From Yoonia sp. (GTDB taxonomy: Bacteria; Pseudomonadota; Alphaproteobacteria; Rhodobacterales; Rhodobacteraceae): DNA of 64,000 nucleotides. Positions 56,306 through 64,000 of this stretch are shown here, one piece after another; within the stretch, counting starts at the first letter, position 1; each line of letters begins with the position of its first letter. The notes under the pieces were generated by a model. That model was not told the DNA's origin, did not search any database, and saw only the letters and a program-made list of their open reading frames with translations. Location of the stretch: positions 23,248-87,247 of the forward strand of contig JAQXBV010000080.1 of assembly GCA_029252195.1 (NCBI GenBank), given 5' to 3'. A program made the translations under genes and the position numbers.

Positions 56306-57045
56306 CGGCAGTGGTGGCTGATCCGGGCGCATTGGGTATTTTGTCCGCAACCGCGTTGGGGGCCACACAGCCCATTTCCCTGCGGGACAATTGTGGTTTC
56401 GTATCTGCGCCGCGTGTTGATGCGATGAAAACCGATGATTACCCTCTTACAGCGCCGTTGTTTCTTTATCTTCCAAGCCGTCGGTTGCCGTCTTTGGCGG
56501 GTGACTTTTTGGCGTGGTTGCGTGGCCCCGAGGCGCAATTGGTTGTCCGTCGCGCTGGATTTGTCGATCAAGGTGCCGTGCCGGTTCCGCTCAATACCTA
56601 AGGGCACCGGTTTGCCAACGCGATTTTTGCTGCGGGCGATGAGATTCCACTGGCGGAGCTGCAACGGATGGTGCGCGTATTGGGCACGCAGGTACGAATC
56701 TCGACGAGTTTCCGATTTGACGTCGTGTCAACGCGATTGGATGCACAATCGCGGTCAAACCTCTTATCTCTCGCGCAAACTATCCGAGATGGGCGTTACG
56801 ACGGGCGCCCTTTGATGTTGGTCGGATTTAGCGACGGACGCGGGTCAGCGGAGGCAAATCGGGAGTTATCAAGCGCCCGCGCCGTCGCCGTTCTTCGCGA
56901 CCTTGAAACGCTTATTGGCGGGAGGTTTCCCGAAGGTGTGGTCGTCGAGACGGAGGCCTTTGGAGAGGCTTTGCCGATGGGATGCGACGACACGGAGTGG
57001 GGTCGTCAGATTAACCGCCGTGTCGAACTGTGGGTGGCGGAGTAA

Positions 57046-57786
57046 TTAGAGCAGGCCCCATTCGCGAAAACTTGCCTCACGGGATTTTCCGATGATGATA
57101 TGATCATGCAGCGTGATTGAAAGCGCTTTTGCAGCCGCTTCGATTTGCTGCGTCCTTGCGATATCTGCTTCGGATGGCGTGGGGTCGCCCGAGGGGTGAT
57201 TGTGCACCAAGATGATAGAGGCGGCGTTCAATTCCAGCGCCCGCTTCATGACTTCGCGCGGGTAGACGGGGACATGATCAAGTGTTCCTGTTCCATGCTC
57301 TTCGTCGGCGATGAGCGTGTTCTTAGTGTCGAGAAAGAGGATCCGAAACTGTTCTGTGTCACGGTGGGACATCATCGTATGGCAATAGTCGATGATGGCT
57401 GACCAGCTTGAGATCACGCAGCGCTGCATCACCTTCGCACGGGCAAGCCGTTGCGCGGCGGCCTCAACGATCTTGAGCTCGGCGATGACGGCAGGGCCGC
57501 ATCCGTCGAATTGTGCGAGCCGCGCAGGGCTGGCCGAGACCACCTGATTGAAGTCGCCAAAGGTTTCGAGCAGGGCAATCGCGAGGGATTTTACGTCCTT
57601 GCGCGGGATGGCGCGGAACAGGATGAGTTCGAGCAATTCATAGTCAGGCAGGGAGGCCGCGCCAGAGACGGACACCTGATCAAGCAGTTGCTTGCGATGT
57701 TTGGCGACGAACGATTCGACAGGCCTCGCTATGACCTTCAGGCCGTCGTTGCCGAATAAACTGGGAACTTCTGCAAAGTGAATCAT
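57046..57786 (-). CDS. radC: RadC-family JAB1/MPN domain protein
   Basis: A RadC protein of about 246 residues with the N-terminal helix-hairpin-helix (SLPDYELLELILFRAIPRKDVK) and the C-terminal zinc-binding JAB motif HNHPSGDPTPSEAD. Despite the old name, the family's role in DNA repair is unproven. The start at 57786 has only a weak Shine-Dalgarno; an ATG at 57807 seven codons upstream is possible. It is 56 bp downstream of dnaJ on the same strand and abuts the end of the pseudogene. Confidence 0.93.
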   Translation of the reverse strand: MIHFAEVPSLFGNDGLKVIARPVESFVAKHRKQLLDQVSVSGAASLPDYELLELILFRAIPRKDVKSLAIALLETFGDFNQVVSASPARLAQFDGCGPAVIAELKIVEAAAQRLARAKVMQRCVISSWSAIIDYCHTMMSHRDTEQFRILFLDTKNTLIADEEHGTGTLDHVPVYPREVMKRALELNAASIILVHNHPSGDPTPSEADIARTQQIEAAAKALSITLHDHIIIGKSREASFREWGLL

Positions 57787-57842
57787 AGGACTCACTTTGC
57801 AGAGCATTGCATGAACTAATGGTTAACGAAATGGATAAAACC

Positions 57843-58988
57843 TTATCCCTTCATCGAGTCCCAGAAGTTTTTCACCGACTTAAAGAAGTTCGACCCGTTT
57901 GGATTGTTCTCTGCTTTGATTGCATCGAATTCTTTCAGGATCTCTTTCTGACGGGCGGTCAGATTCACCGGTGTCTCGACCGCGAGCTCGATGAACATAT
58001 CGCCCGCACCGCCGCCACGTAGGGCTGGCATGCCTTTGCCGCGCAGGCGCATCTGCCGACCAGATTGCGAACCTTCTGGGACTTTGACCCGCGAGCGTCC
58101 GCCGTCGATGGTTGGCACCTCAATCTCGCCACCCAGCGCCGCTGCTGCGATGCTTACTGGAACGCGGCAGTAGAGATTCATGTTGTCGCGCTCGAAAAGC
58201 TTGTGATCGGTCACTTCGATAAAGATGTAGAGATCGCCCGTGGGGCCGCCGCGCATGCCTGCTTCGCCTTCGCCAGCGAGGCGGATTCGCGTGCCAGTTT
58301 CAACCCCGGCAGGGATATTGACGGAAAGCGATTTTTCTTTCTCGACGCGTCCTTGGCCGTGGCAGGATTTGCAAGGGTTCTTAATGGTTTGACCCATGCC
58401 GTTACAGGTCGGGCAGGTCCGCTCAACGGTGAAGAAACCTTGTTGCGCGCGTACCTTACCCATGCCCGAACAGGTCGGGCATGTGACGGGCTCGGAGCCG
58501 CCTTCTGCGCCGGTGCCTTTGCACGAATTACATGCGACTGTCGCAGGTACGTTGATTGTCTTCTGCATGCCCGCGTAAGCGTCTTCGAGCTTGATGCGCA
58601 GGTTATAACGCAGGTCGCTGCCGCGCTGGGCACGGTTGCGTCCGCCACCCATGCCGCCGCCACCGAAATTGCCGAACAGATCGTCAAAGACGTCAGAGAA
58701 AGCCGATGCGAAATCTCCATTCCCTTGACCGGGACGGGGTCCGCCACCGCCGCCCATGCCACCTTCAAAGGCCGCATGACCATAGCGGTCGTAGGCCGCT
58801 TTCTTGTTGGCGTCTTTCAGGACTTCATAGGCCTCGTTGGCCTCTTTGAACTGCTCTTCGGCCTTGGGATTGTCAGAGTTGCGATCGGGGTGCAGCTCTT
58901 TCGCCTTTTGACGATATGCCTTTTTGATCTCGTCAGCGCTTGCGCCTTTGGCGATGCCAAGCGTTTCGTAATAATCGCGTTTTGCCAT
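57843..58988 (-). CDS. dnaJ: Chaperone DnaJ
   Basis: DnaJ delivers clients to DnaK and stimulates its ATPase. From ATG 58988 it is 381 residues: J domain with HPDRN (about residues 5-70), Gly/Phe-rich linker, then four CxxCxGxG zinc repeats ([32 protein letters not shown]) at about 145-210 and the C-terminal client-binding domain. The start 6 bp upstream at 58994 is also in frame but lacks a better site. It follows dnaK but a terminator lies between. Confidence 0.96.
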   Translation of the reverse strand: MAKRDYYETLGIAKGASADEIKKAYRQKAKELHPDRNSDNPKAEEQFKEANEAYEVLKDANKKAAYDRYGHAAFEGGMGGGGGPRPGQGNGDFASAFSDVFDDLFGNFGGGGMGGGRNRAQRGSDLRYNLRIKLEDAYAGMQKTINVPATVACNSCKGTGAEGGSEPVTCPTCSGMGKVRAQQGFFTVERTCPTCNGMGQTIKNPCKSCHGQGRVEKEKSLSVNIPAGVETGTRIRLAGEGEAGMRGGPTGDLYIFIEVTDHKLFERDNMNLYCRVPVSIAAAALGGEIEVPTIDGGRSRVKVPEGSQSGRQMRLRGKGMPALRGGGAGDMFIELAVETPVNLTARQKEILKEFDAIKAENNPNGSNFFKSVKNFWDSMKG

Positions 58989-59013
58989 TGTCACTTTTCC
59001 CCTTTGGGAATGG

Positions 59014-59043
59014 AAAAAGACCGGCCCGGTTCAGGGGCCGGTC
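59014..59043 (-). terminator. Terminator between dnaK and dnaJ
   Basis: On the minus strand: perfect 9-bp stem GACCGGCCC / GGGCCGGTC, 7-nt loop, then TTTTT. It should stop part of the dnaK transcripts and lower dnaJ expression relative to dnaK. Confidence 0.87.
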
Positions 59044-59065
59044 TCATTTACCTTAGGCGGATGCC

Positions 59066-60970
59066 TTAGTTGCCACGCTTGTCGTCGCCAAGGTCCTCGA
59101 AATCGGCGTCGAGGATATCATCTTCGTCAGCGCCCTTAGGCTCTGCTTCGCCGTTTTCTTCGTCCTGGCTGGCCTTATAGATTGCTTCGCCAAGCTTCAT
59201 GGCCGCTTCGGTGACATTCTGGATGCCAGACTTGATCTTGTCGGCGTTGTCGCCTTCCAGATCGTCCTTGAGCGCTGCGATAGCAAGCTCGATGGCTTCA
59301 ATCGTGGTTGGGTCAACCTTGTCGGCATGCTCTTCCATCGACCTTTCGGTCGAGTGGATCATGCTTTCAGCTTGGTTCTTGGCTTCGATCAGGCTGCGGC
59401 GCTCTTTATCAGCGTCGGCATTTTCTTCAGCGTCGCGCACCATTGCCTCGATGTCCTCGTCAGAGAGACCGCCAGACGCTTGGATCGTGATTTGCTGTTC
59501 TTTGCCAGTACCCTTATCCTTAGCGCCAACGGACACGATGCCGTTTGCGTCAATATCAAAGGTCACTTCGATCTGCGGCATGCCGCGTGGAGCTGGCGGG
59601 ATACCTTCCATGTTGAACTGGCCGAGGATCTTGTTATCGGCAGCCATTTCGCGTTCACCTTGGAACACACGGATGGTTACAGCGTTCTGGTTGTCTTCGG
59701 CTGTCGAGAACACCTGAGATTTCTTGGTTGGGATCGTCGTGTTACGGTCGATCAGACGTGTGAAAACGCCGCCAAGTGTTTCAATCCCGAGGGACAGTGG
59801 TGTCACGTCGAGAAGAACAACGTCTTTGACGTCACCCTGCAGAACGCCGGCCTGAATGGCGGCACCCATGGCCACAACCTCGTCAGGGTTCACACCCTGA
59901 TGCGGCTCTTTGCCGAAGAACTTTGTCACTTCTTCTTTGACGCGAGGCATACGGGTCATACCACCAACAAGAACAACCTCGTCGATGTCGCCAGTGGACA
60001 GGCCCGCATCTTTCAATGCCGCTGCACAAGGCTTCATGGAGGCTTTGATCAGGTCAGCGACAAGGCTTTCCAGCTTGGCGCGTGTCAGCTTCATCACCAT
60101 GTGCAACGGCTGGCCGTTGGAACCCATGGAGATAAACGGCTGGTTGATCTCTGTGGAGGAGGACGATGAAAGCTCGATCTTTGCCTTTTCCGCAGCTTCC
60201 TTAAGACGCTGAAGTGCCATCTTGTCTTTTGTCAGGTCGACGGAGTTCTCCTTTTTGAACTCGTCGGCAAGGTAGTTCACGATGCGCATGTCGAAGTCTT
60301 CACCGCCAAGGAACGTGTCGCCGTTGGTGGATTTAACTTCAAACAGGCCGTCGTCGATCTCAAGGATCGTGACGTCGAATGTACCGCCGCCAAGGTCATA
60401 GACCGCGATGGTTTTGGTTTCTTTTTTGTCGAGACCGTAGGCCAATGCAGCCGCTGTTGGCTCGTTGATGATCCGCAGCACTTCGAGGCCAGCGATTTTG
60501 CCGGCGTCTTTGGTTGCCTGACGTTGTGCGTCGTTGAAGTAGGCAGGCACAGTGATAACCGCTTGGTTCACTTCTTCGCCAAGGTAAGACTCAGCAGTCT
60601 CTTTCATCTTGCCGAGGATGAACGCAGAGATTTGCGACGGGGAGTATTTCTCACCGCGTGCTTCGACCCATGCGTCGCCGTTGCCGCCATCAACAATGTT
60701 GAACGGCATGTTCTTCTTTTCTTTCGCGAGGTCTTTGTCGTCAAAACGACGACCGATCAGACGCTTGACCGCGAAGATTGTGTTTTCTGGGTTGGTGACC
60801 GCCTGCCGCTTGGCTGGCTGGCCTACCAGACGCTCGTCGTCTGTAAATGCCACAATAGATGGCGTTGTGCGTGCACCTTCGCTGTTCTCGATCACGCGTG
60901 GCTTAGAGCCATCCATGATTGCGATACATGAGTTGGTGGTTCCGAGGTCGATACCGATAACTTTAGCCAT
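59066..60970 (-). CDS. dnaK: Chaperone DnaK (Hsp70)
   Basis: DnaK, 634 residues, has the actin-type ATPase domain ([11 protein letters not shown] at the start, [20 protein letters not shown]) and the substrate-binding domain from about residue 390 with the [22 protein letters not shown] interdomain linker ([12 protein letters not shown]), ending in an acidic tail with DADFEDL. A near-perfect alphaproteobacterial heat-shock promoter lies upstream. GrpE is in the hrcA operon, not here. Confidence 0.98.
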   Translation of the reverse strand: MAKVIGIDLGTTNSCIAIMDGSKPRVIENSEGARTTPSIVAFTDDERLVGQPAKRQAVTNPENTIFAVKRLIGRRFDDKDLAKEKKNMPFNIVDGGNGDAWVEARGEKYSPSQISAFILGKMKETAESYLGEEVNQAVITVPAYFNDAQRQATKDAGKIAGLEVLRIINEPTAAALAYGLDKKETKTIAVYDLGGGTFDVTILEIDDGLFEVKSTNGDTFLGGEDFDMRIVNYLADEFKKENSVDLTKDKMALQRLKEAAEKAKIELSSSSSTEINQPFISMGSNGQPLHMVMKLTRAKLESLVADLIKASMKPCAAALKDAGLSTGDIDEVVLVGGMTRMPRVKEEVTKFFGKEPHQGVNPDEVVAMGAAIQAGVLQGDVKDVVLLDVTPLSLGIETLGGVFTRLIDRNTTIPTKKSQVFSTAEDNQNAVTIRVFQGEREMAADNKILGQFNMEGIPPAPRGMPQIEVTFDIDANGIVSVGAKDKGTGKEQQITIQASGGLSDEDIEAMVRDAEENADADKERRSLIEAKNQAESMIHSTERSMEEHADKVDPTTIEAIELAIAALKDDLEGDNADKIKSGIQNVTEAAMKLGEAIYKASQDEENGEAEPKGADEDDILDADFEDLGDDKRGN

Positions 60971-61030
60971 AATTCAAATCCCTTACGCTAGGCGAGTTGA
61001 GCGGCGCGAACCCGTTCCGGCACCCGCGCC

Positions 61031-61046
61031 TGATTTACGTGAAACA
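61031..61046. promoter_or_regulatory. parS-like site in the dnaK leader
   Basis: TGATTTACGTGAAACA matches the parS consensus at 14 of 16 bases. It sits in the 5' leader between the dnaK promoter and start. Whether ParB binds it is unknown; sites with one or two mismatches are known in other genomes. Confidence 0.35.
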
Positions 61047-61078
61047 TATCAAGCAAGCGCCTGATCGTTTGATCTTGG

Positions 61079-61110
61079 CGTATATAGGGTCGGGGTTTGG
61101 GGGCTGCAAG
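61079..61110 (-). promoter_or_regulatory. Heat-shock (RpoH-type) promoter of dnaK
   Basis: On the minus strand CTTG (61107-61110) is followed after 18 bp by CCTATATACG (61088-61079), an exact fit to the alphaproteobacterial heat-shock consensus CTTG-N17/18-CYTATNTNNG. It lies about 110 bp upstream of the dnaK start. Confidence 0.82.
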
Positions 61111-61154
61111 CGCCAGCAATGCGACTTTCGCCTCAAAACAGTGATTACAGTAAA

Positions 61155-61979
61155 TTATCTGCTCGCGCTCCAACTGATTGATGCGTTCTTGCGGGTATAG
61201 GACTCGCCCATCAATCCGAGCATCAGCAGGCCTAGCGCCTCATAAAACGGGTATGTCGGCGAGCTAAAATGAGGGTTGTAATGCAAAAAGATGTAGCCGC
61301 GCGATTGATCAATGGCGTGGAAAAGCGGGTTCCAGTCGAATAGAACAAGCATTGACGACGGCAGCGTATTGGCCACGAACATCTTGCCAGATGCGATCAT
61401 ACTGGCGCGGTTGTACACCGATGTCAGAATCTTGACCGCGTCGGGCGCCCATGGCTTGAGTGCGAGAAATATTGTGCCAATTGCAACCCCAGACAGCCAA
61501 GCGACCAGCATCATTGCCATTGCGCCGATGGGTTGGTCGATCACGACAGGGGTAAACAGAACGTGGTAAAAAAACAGCAAAAAGAACATCGACAACATTT
61601 GCAGGTAGAGCGATGAAATCGCGGCCGCAGTGATAGAGATCACGGTGTTCATCGGGGCGTGTTGCATCATGGGCGATGCGGGCCCTTCCGCGCTAACGAC
61701 GGTGGAAAGCGCTTTTGTATGGCACATGAACAGGAAAATCCCGGACATGATGTAGAGCAGAAAATCGCCGCGGATCGCGTTTCCGCGCATGCCAAGCAGT
61801 TCGAACATCGCATAAAAGGTGATTACAAAGACCACCGATTGCACCATGTTCATCATCAAACCCAGCAGCGCATTGCGGTGCGACTTGCGGACATCCCGAA
61901 CAACGGAGTGATAAATAAGCTCGGCCATCACAAAAACCGTGCGCGGCGTCGACTGGCGAACTTGTTGTTGAAACATCAT
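61155..61979 (-). CDS. ABC-2 type permease (polysaccharide export, KpsM-like)
   Basis: A 275-residue membrane protein with about six helices, of the ABC-2/KpsM family that moves capsular or O-antigen polysaccharides. The start is taken at ATG 61979 (MMFQQQVRQ); the TTG at 62060 would add 27 polar residues without support. No ATPase partner is beside it. It is divergent from cysQ-kdsB and next to dnaK on the other side. Its placement with kdsB is consistent with capsule export. Confidence 0.72.
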   Translation of the reverse strand: MMFQQQVRQSTPRTVFVMAELIYHSVVRDVRKSHRNALLGLMMNMVQSVVFVITFYAMFELLGMRGNAIRGDFLLYIMSGIFLFMCHTKALSTVVSAEGPASPMMQHAPMNTVISITAAAISSLYLQMLSMFFLLFFYHVLFTPVVIDQPIGAMAMMLVAWLSGVAIGTIFLALKPWAPDAVKILTSVYNRASMIASGKMFVANTLPSSMLVLFDWNPLFHAIDQSRGYIFLHYNPHFSSPTYPFYEALGLLMLGLMGESYTRKNASISWSASR

Positions 61980-62118
61980 TAAACCAGCATCATTCGGGCA
62001 TTGATCCCGCTTCCCACGAATTTCTTGCTGTTCGCTTTGCCTAACATCATAAAGGGGCAAACCTGTTCTTTCAATCTATAGAACAGGCTGCATAACGAAA
62101 CGTGAAGGGTTGTTGAAA

Positions 62119-62916
62119 ATGAATTTTGAGACTTTGACAGAGGTCATGCGCCGTTTGGCGCTTGAGGCAGGCGATAAGATTATGGAGATCTACGCTGCCC
62201 CCGATTTCGACGTTCGGTCCAAATCAGACGATAGCCCGGTGACGGCCGCTGATGAAGCTGCGGATGAGATCATCAGCGCGGGTCTACGCGCCGCCTTTCC
62301 GGATGTGGCGCTGGTCACCGAAGAGCAGGCCGATAGCCACAGGCAGAGCGTTTCGACATTTCTGATTGTTGATCCGCTGGATGGCACCAAGGAATTTATC
62401 AACCGGCGCGGCGACTTTACGGTCAATATCGCCTATGTCGTGGAGGGTGTGCCGATCCGTGGCATCGTATATGCACCTGCAAAGGACCGCCTGTTCTATA
62501 CCGATGCCGCCGGCGTTTCCGTCGAGGAATCCGGTGATTTTGCCAAGGATAAAGTTGGCCCCGTGACGCCGATTCATGTGAAGACGCCTGACAATAGCGC
62601 ACTGCTTGTTGTTGCCTCTAAATCGCATCGTGATCAGGCGACGGATGATTACATTAACAAATACAATGTTGCTGATAGCAAGAGCGCGGGCTCGTCTCTT
62701 AAGTTCTGTTTGGTGGCCACGGGCGAAGCCGACATCTATCCGCGTGTTGGCCGCACGATGGAGTGGGATACGGCGGCGGGCCATGCGGTTTTGACGGGCG
62801 CGGGCGGGAATGTGATCGGCTTTGATGACCACACACCTCTGCGTTACGGAAAAGCCGGTTTTGCCAACCCATTCTTTATTGCCTATGCGCCAGGCGTTGA
62901 TGTGAAGAAGCCTTAA
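62119..62916 (+). CDS. cysQ: 3'(2'),5'-bisphosphate nucleotidase CysQ
   Basis: CysQ removes the 3'-phosphate from PAP, the by-product of PAPS-dependent sulfation. The 265-residue inositol monophosphatase-fold protein has VTEEQAD and the metal-binding DPLDGTKEF (about 88-96), plus EWDTAAGHAV near the end. The ATG at 62119 has GAAGGG 9 nt upstream; a TTG pair at 62110 is an alternative. KdsB follows without a gap. CysQ may also serve the sulfotransferase-like gene at 16951 if that enzyme truly uses PAPS. Confidence 0.92.
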   Translation: MNFETLTEVMRRLALEAGDKIMEIYAAPDFDVRSKSDDSPVTAADEAADEIISAGLRAAFPDVALVTEEQADSHRQSVSTFLIVDPLDGTKEFINRRGDFTVNIAYVVEGVPIRGIVYAPAKDRLFYTDAAGVSVEESGDFAKDKVGPVTPIHVKTPDNSALLVVASKSHRDQATDDYINKYNVADSKSAGSSLKFCLVATGEADIYPRVGRTMEWDTAAGHAVLTGAGGNVIGFDDHTPLRYGKAGFANPFFIAYAPGVDVKKP

Positions 62917-63717
62917 ATGTCTGTATTGATTGTCATTCCCGCCCGATATGCCTCAACCCGTTACCCCGGAAAGCCGCTGGTTGCATTGCGCGGCGCGACG
63001 GGTGAGGCCAAGAGCCTGATCCGTCGTAGCTGGGATGCCGCGATGGAAGTGGGAGGCCCCACCCGCGTTGTTATTGCGACAGATGACGTCCGCATTAAGG
63101 ACCATGCCGAGGCGTTTGGTGCGGAGGTTGTCATGACCTCCAAGAATTGCGCAAACGGAACGGAGCGCTGCGCAGAGGCGTTGAGGACGCTTGGGTACGG
63201 ATATGATTGGGTTGTTAATTTTCAAGGCGATGCGCCGCTGACACCTCCTTGGTTTGTTGGTAACTTGCTTGACGAGATTATGGCGCGGCCAGAGTTTGGG
63301 ATGGCGACGCCGGTGTTGCGCTGTGACGGCAAGGCACTCAATGGGTTCCTTTCTGACCGCAAGGCTGGTCGCGTCGGGGGAACAACGGCGGTTTTTGGGG
63401 CAGACAAGAAGGCGCTATATTTCTCGAAAGAGGTTATTCCATTCACAACCAAGACCTATGCAGATGACGAAGCGACGCCTGTTTTCCATCACGTTGGTGT
63501 GTATGCGTACCGCGCGGATGTGCTGGAGGCGTATTTGTCATGGCCCATTGGCCCACTGGAAACGCTGGAAGGATTAGAGCAATTGCGTCTGCTTGAGGCG
63601 GGTCAAGACATGCTATGTGTCAAGGTCGACGCAAAGGGCCGCCAGTTCTGGGAGCTGAACAATCCTGAAGACGTGCCGCGCATCGAGGCAATGTTGCTTC
63701 AGATGGGTGTTGAGTAG
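62917..63717 (+). CDS. kdsB: 3-deoxy-manno-octulosonate cytidylyltransferase
   Basis: KdsB activates KDO as CMP-KDO for lipid A core or capsule. IPARYASTRYPGKPL at the N terminus is the nucleotide-binding signature, with ATDD, NCANGTERCAEAL and VNFQGDAPL. At 266 residues it is slightly longer than E. coli KdsB (248) but the core is intact; note QGDAP where QGDEP is usual. It abuts cysQ and is followed by a long hairpin. Confidence 0.9.
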   Translation: MSVLIVIPARYASTRYPGKPLVALRGATGEAKSLIRRSWDAAMEVGGPTRVVIATDDVRIKDHAEAFGAEVVMTSKNCANGTERCAEALRTLGYGYDWVVNFQGDAPLTPPWFVGNLLDEIMARPEFGMATPVLRCDGKALNGFLSDRKAGRVGGTTAVFGADKKALYFSKEVIPFTTKTYADDEATPVFHHVGVYAYRADVLEAYLSWPIGPLETLEGLEQLRLLEAGQDMLCVKVDAKGRQFWELNNPEDVPRIEAMLLQMGVE

Positions 63718-63753
63718 CTATGAAAGTATGGCTATTTAGCCATACTTTCATAG
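63718..63753. terminator. Perfect 17-bp inverted repeat after kdsB
   Basis: Starts at the base after the kdsB stop. Arms 63718-63734 and 63737-63753 are perfect complements (CTATGAAAGTATGGCTA and its complement) with a 2-nt centre. AT-rich, with GTTTTG after it; best read as a bidirectional terminator or 3'-end hairpin, shared with a gene entering from the right edge. Confidence 0.6.
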
Positions 63754-63893
63754 GTTTTGAGAAGCGGGAGATAGCCCATCATCTGAATTGCTATTTTTTA
63801 TGGGGATTTCTCATGATAGGCGGGTGCAGAATATCGACACGATTTCTGAGTATGACGAGTGGATTTATGAAAAGAAAAGTTACTATACCGCTG

Positions 63894-64000
63894 CTACTCC
63901 AAAATCCGAAAGTTCTCGTGGGTTATGACGCGGAAGTTGTCTGACACCTTTTCGCGGAATTTCGTCCATTCATGCGGGATGGTTTCGCGCATGAATGCGA
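63894..64000 (-). CDS. C-terminal end of an unidentified minus-strand gene
   Basis: The last 34 codons of a frame entering from the right edge end in TAG at 63894-63896. The peptide (RETIPHEWTKFREKVS ... NFRILE) has coding-like codon choice and no internal stop. No family can be named from so little. The bases between the hairpin and this stop (about 63754-63893) hold nothing I can support. Confidence 0.4.
   Translation of the reverse strand, partial: AFMRETIPHEWTKFREKVSDNFRVITHENFRILE

Larger units (their letters stand above)
55434..57045 (+). pseudogene. Decayed exported binding-protein/OmpA-family gene
   Basis: The original gene starts at ATG 55434 (ATGA overlap with the upstream gene) and encodes a signal peptide (ALLFCATASA). 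Codon 32 (55527-55529) is a TAA right after it. The frame then runs to 56285 as a PBP-like domain (residues VTLKSENGG, RFIGFDGEN), where an exact 25-bp tandem duplication shifts it by one. The shifted frame continues to a second in-frame TAA at 56599-56601 and, after that, an OmpA-like C terminus (LVGFSDGRGSAEANRELSSARA) to 57045. Three independent lesions argue for a dead gene, not one sequencing error. Fragments could be made from GTG 55533 but the leader would be lost. Both stop codons could derive from CAA. Confidence 0.87.

Noticed and set aside
55527..56601. Reassigned or readthrough stop codons as an explanation for the two TAA codons in the binding-protein gene
   Set aside because: TAA ends many other genes here normally, and the 25-bp duplication breaks the frame in any case.
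63720..63944. A 74-residue plus-strand frame after kdsB
   Set aside because: It starts inside the palindrome, has no ribosome-binding site, and lies antisense to the frame entering from the right.
1..64000. tRNA, rRNA, CRISPR, insertion sequence, prophage or restriction and defence genes
   Set aside because: None found by reading both strands; nearly all spacers are under 200 bp and no transposase, integrase or repeat array is present.

Overview
This window looks like the chromosome of a marine alphaproteobacterium of the order Rhodobacterales (Roseobacter group). The strongest argument is gene order: mnmE-mnmG-rsmG-parA-parB, then hemW-rdgB-rph divergent from hrcA-grpE, which is the typical origin-proximal block of that order. 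Supporting signs are an alphaproteobacterial-type heat-shock promoter in front of dnaK, perfect parS palindromes next to parAB, and codon use that is uniform and moderately GC-rich throughout. I see no phage, insertion sequence, CRISPR array, rRNA or tRNA; it is almost entirely vertically inherited housekeeping sequence, densely packed, with many ATGA or few-base overlaps.

Layout. 1-5.1 kb: tRNA/rRNA modification (mnmE, mnmG, rsmG) and chromosome segregation (parA, parB), with two perfect parS sites written into the start regions of mnmG and rsmG. 5.1-9.3 kb: hemW, rdgB and rph on the minus strand, hrcA and grpE on the plus strand. 9.3-15.9 kb: mutS, malic enzyme maeB, a PfkB-family sugar kinase, exported msrA. 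16.0-18.7 kb: a class IV aminotransferase, a sulfotransferase-like protein and a probable exported delta-class carbonic anhydrase. 18.7-24.7 kb: argG, a membrane protein, two Nudix hydrolases, the redox chaperone hslO, CCA-adding enzyme, a LysE exporter. 24.7-31.5 kb: a pair of ABC half-exporters, an RNA uridine methyltransferase, and a cell-wall cluster of two L,D-transpeptidase-family proteins and a CAP lipoprotein. 31.5-37.6 kb: hemH with an NDUFAF5-like protein, comF, grxC, a nitrilase, a MarR regulator, ubiG, a prolyl aminopeptidase. 37.6-43.1 kb: a complete peptide-type ABC importer (two permeases, fused double ATPase, Tat-exported binding protein). 43.1-48.7 kb: the rimP-nusA-ylxR-infB operon behind a candidate attenuating leader. 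48.7-57.0 kb: a 40-codon minus-strand gene, mutT-argJ-ppiC on the minus strand, secA on the plus strand, an exported protein of unknown function and a decayed binding-protein/OmpA gene. 57.0-64 kb: radC, dnaJ, dnaK on the minus strand, an ABC-2 permease, cysQ and kdsB, the last suggesting that a KDO-polysaccharide/capsule region begins here.

Working together: heat-shock and protein-quality genes (hrcA, grpE, hslO, dnaK, dnaJ) recur across the window; the rimP operon couples ribosome maturation, transcription elongation and translation initiation; ppiC and secA are divergent neighbours serving protein export and periplasmic folding; the LDT/CAP cluster serves the envelope. The items most worth a second look are the parS sites embedded in coding sequence, the tiny conserved-looking gene downstream of infB, the adjacent sulfotransferase/aminotransferase pair that resembles a split plant fusion protein, the rimP leader, and the pseudogene with three separate lesions including an exact 25-bp tandem duplication.
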